The notes below the pieces were generated by a model, which had not been told where the DNA came from, ran no database searches, and saw nothing but the letters and a program-made list of their open reading frames with translations. A DNA stretch of 64,000 bases from Streptomyces caniscabiei (GTDB lineage: Bacteria > Actinomycetota > Actinomycetes > Streptomycetales > Streptomycetaceae). How positions within the stretch are numbered: position 1 is the first letter of the stretch; every line of letters starts with the position of its first letter. The position numbers were made by a program, and so were the translations under genes. This document shows, piece by piece, positions 63,214 to 64,000 of the stretch. The stretch covers positions 582,108-646,107 of the forward strand of contig NZ_JABXWI010000002.1 of NCBI RefSeq assembly GCF_014930365.1. Direction: 5' to 3'.

Positions 63214-63435
63214 CTACGCCGTGAGGTCCGCCGGTCGGCGTCCTTCATGGCCCACGAACCCCACGAACCCCACGAACCGCGACCATCCCGCCCGTCCGAC
63301 CGCGAAGTGCGGAAGGGTCACGTCCTTGGAGTCCCGTACGCACACGAGCTGCGGGGTGACGGCGACTTCGACGCAGCTGTCACCCTGACTGCCGCTGTAG
63401 CTGGACTTGAACCACGCCAGTTCCGTCGTGTTCAT
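63214..63435 (-). CDS. DUF397 protein with repeat-derived C-terminal tail
   Basis: A 73-aa DUF397 protein (ELAWFKSSYSGSQGDSCVEVA, then VCVRDSKD), the usual small partner of an upstream HTH/DUF5753 regulator in Streptomyces. The normal DUF397 end is replaced by a tail containing GFVGFVG, encoded by three 9-bp repeats. Its ATG overlaps the regulator's stop (ATGA). The pair acts like a regulator with its antagonist, as in BldB/WhiJ-type systems. Confidence 0.87.
   Translation of the reverse strand: MNTTELAWFKSSYSGSQGDSCVEVAVTPQLVCVRDSKDVTLPHFAVGRAGWSRFVGFVGFVGHEGRRPADLTA
63251..63277. repeat. Three 9-bp repeats (CCCACGAAC) inside the DUF397 gene
   Basis: Three perfect units in frame. Circularly, the unit shares the core CGAACCC with the minisatellite at 60626-60720, 2.5 kb away. 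Confidence 0.85.
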
Positions 63436-64000
63436 AGGTCTGCTTCCCCTCGGAGTCGCTCCAGCAGAGCCCGCGAATCCTTGGCGTTGAGGGCCTGCGA
63501 GCGCAGTGTGTCATAGCGCTGCTGGAGCAGGCTCACCTCTTTCGCGTCGCAGATCAGACGGCCGTTCTGCTGCCCTTCCGAGTACGCGAGCCGCTGCCCC
63601 TTCGGCGTCTCCAACAGCTGCACCGGCCCGTCGAGGCACGCGTGCAACCCGGCTTCCAGCGGCACGATCTGGAGCGTCACATTGCGCGGGGCGCTCAGCT
63701 CCAGCACATGGTCGAACAGCCCGCGCATCCGCGCGCCGTCCCCGAACCGGCGGCGGAAGACATGCTCCTCGACGATGAAGCTGAAGGGAGTCGTCGGCCG
63801 CTCGACGAGCATCCGCTGCCGTTCCATGCGCCGGTCCATGAAGTTGTCCAGCTCGTCGTCCGGCGTGACCGGGACGGTCCCCTCGAAGACCGCCCGCGCG
63901 TAGTCCCTGGACTGCAACAGCCCCGGCACCAGCCTGCATTCGTAGGTGCACAGGCTCACCGCGACCCGCTCCAGCCGGGCCCACTGACGGAACCACGCCG
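63432..64000 (-). CDS. HTH regulator with DUF5753 domain, 5' part outside the window
   Basis: The visible 189 residues are the DUF5753 C-terminal domain: AWFRQWARLERVAVSLCTYE (reading in from base 64000), CRLVPGLLQSRDYARAVFEG, FIVEEHVFRRRFGD, NVTLQIVPLEAGLHACLDGP. The XRE-type helix-turn-helix would lie beyond the edge. It overlaps the DUF397 gene, the standard arrangement. An internal Val/Met at 63959 is not the start. Confidence 0.9.
   Translation of the reverse strand, partial: AWFRQWARLERVAVSLCTYECRLVPGLLQSRDYARAVFEGTVPVTPDDELDNFMDRRMERQRMLVERPTTPFSFIVEEHVFRRRFGDGARMRGLFDHVLELSAPRNVTLQIVPLEAGLHACLDGPVQLLETPKGQRLAYSEGQQNGRLICDAKEVSLLQQRYDTLRSQALNAKDSRALLERLRGEADL

Overview
The window is a GC-rich actinobacterial chromosome segment that reads as Streptomyces. 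Third codon positions are strongly G/C, GTG and TTG starts are common, and ATGA-type stop/start overlaps are frequent. A DUF397/DUF5753-HTH pair is present, together with a tkt-(tal)-zwf-opcA-gnd block and a second GTP cyclohydrolase II of the kind known from S. coelicolor. I saw no tRNA, rRNA, CRISPR array, transposase or prophage. The first gene (GH2) and the last (HTH regulator) run off the window.

Layout. 1-6.1 kb: GH2 beta-galactosidase followed by two Tat-exported hydrolases (metallophosphoesterase-LamG and PHP). 6.1-6.4 kb: gene-free, with a 205-bp element bounded by inverted repeats. 6.4-11.8 kb: an acyl-CoA catabolic operon (SDR, amidohydrolase, acyl-CoA ligase, MaoC hydratase) divergent from MarR and IclR regulators. 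11.9-18.3 kb: serine hydrolase, PQQ-type Ser/Thr kinase, secreted GH16 glucanase, AraC regulator. 18.5-24.1 kb: pentose-phosphate operon in which tal is reduced to a 33-codon remnant. 24.1-31.1 kb: phosphotransferase, then a predicted dual-heme catalase-like/alpha-dioxygenase fusion, a nitroreductase-like protein and a membrane protein. 31.2-36.3 kb: shikimate/quinate-type cluster (dehydroshikimate dehydratase, shikimate dehydrogenase, TetR, MHS transporter). 36.5-41.6 kb: small membrane protein, binding protein/TetR/MFS drug-efflux block with a nested operator array, serine hydrolase. 41.7-45.8 kb: saccharopine-type lysine operon. 46.0-53.5 kb: unusual cluster of GTP cyclohydrolase II, creatininase-family hydrolase, cysteine-less PTPS, glycosyltransferase, methyltransferase, flippase-like protein, MDR reductase and CDP-alcohol phosphatidyltransferase. 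53.5-54.3 kb: gene-free tandem-repeat tract. 54.3-59.5 kb: quinone oxidoreductase/GlxA pair and a LacI-SDR-Gfo/Idh polyol set. 59.6-62 kb: CebR-like repressor and GH6 cellulase separated by operators and a minisatellite. 62-64 kb: phytanoyl-CoA dioxygenase family gene, DUF397 protein and partial HTH regulator.

How it fits together. Most blocks are self-contained regulator-plus-pathway islands typical of a Streptomyces arm or arm-core boundary. The strongest candidate for an undescribed system is 45.97-53.48 kb. Its GTP cyclohydrolase II carries Met where the canonical enzyme has a catalytic Tyr, which in S. coelicolor is associated with a formylated pyrimidine product. It sits beside a creatininase-family protein that could remove the formyl group, and beside lipid-head-group-type enzymes. 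The dual-heme oxylipin-type fusion at 25.2-28.1 kb is the second.
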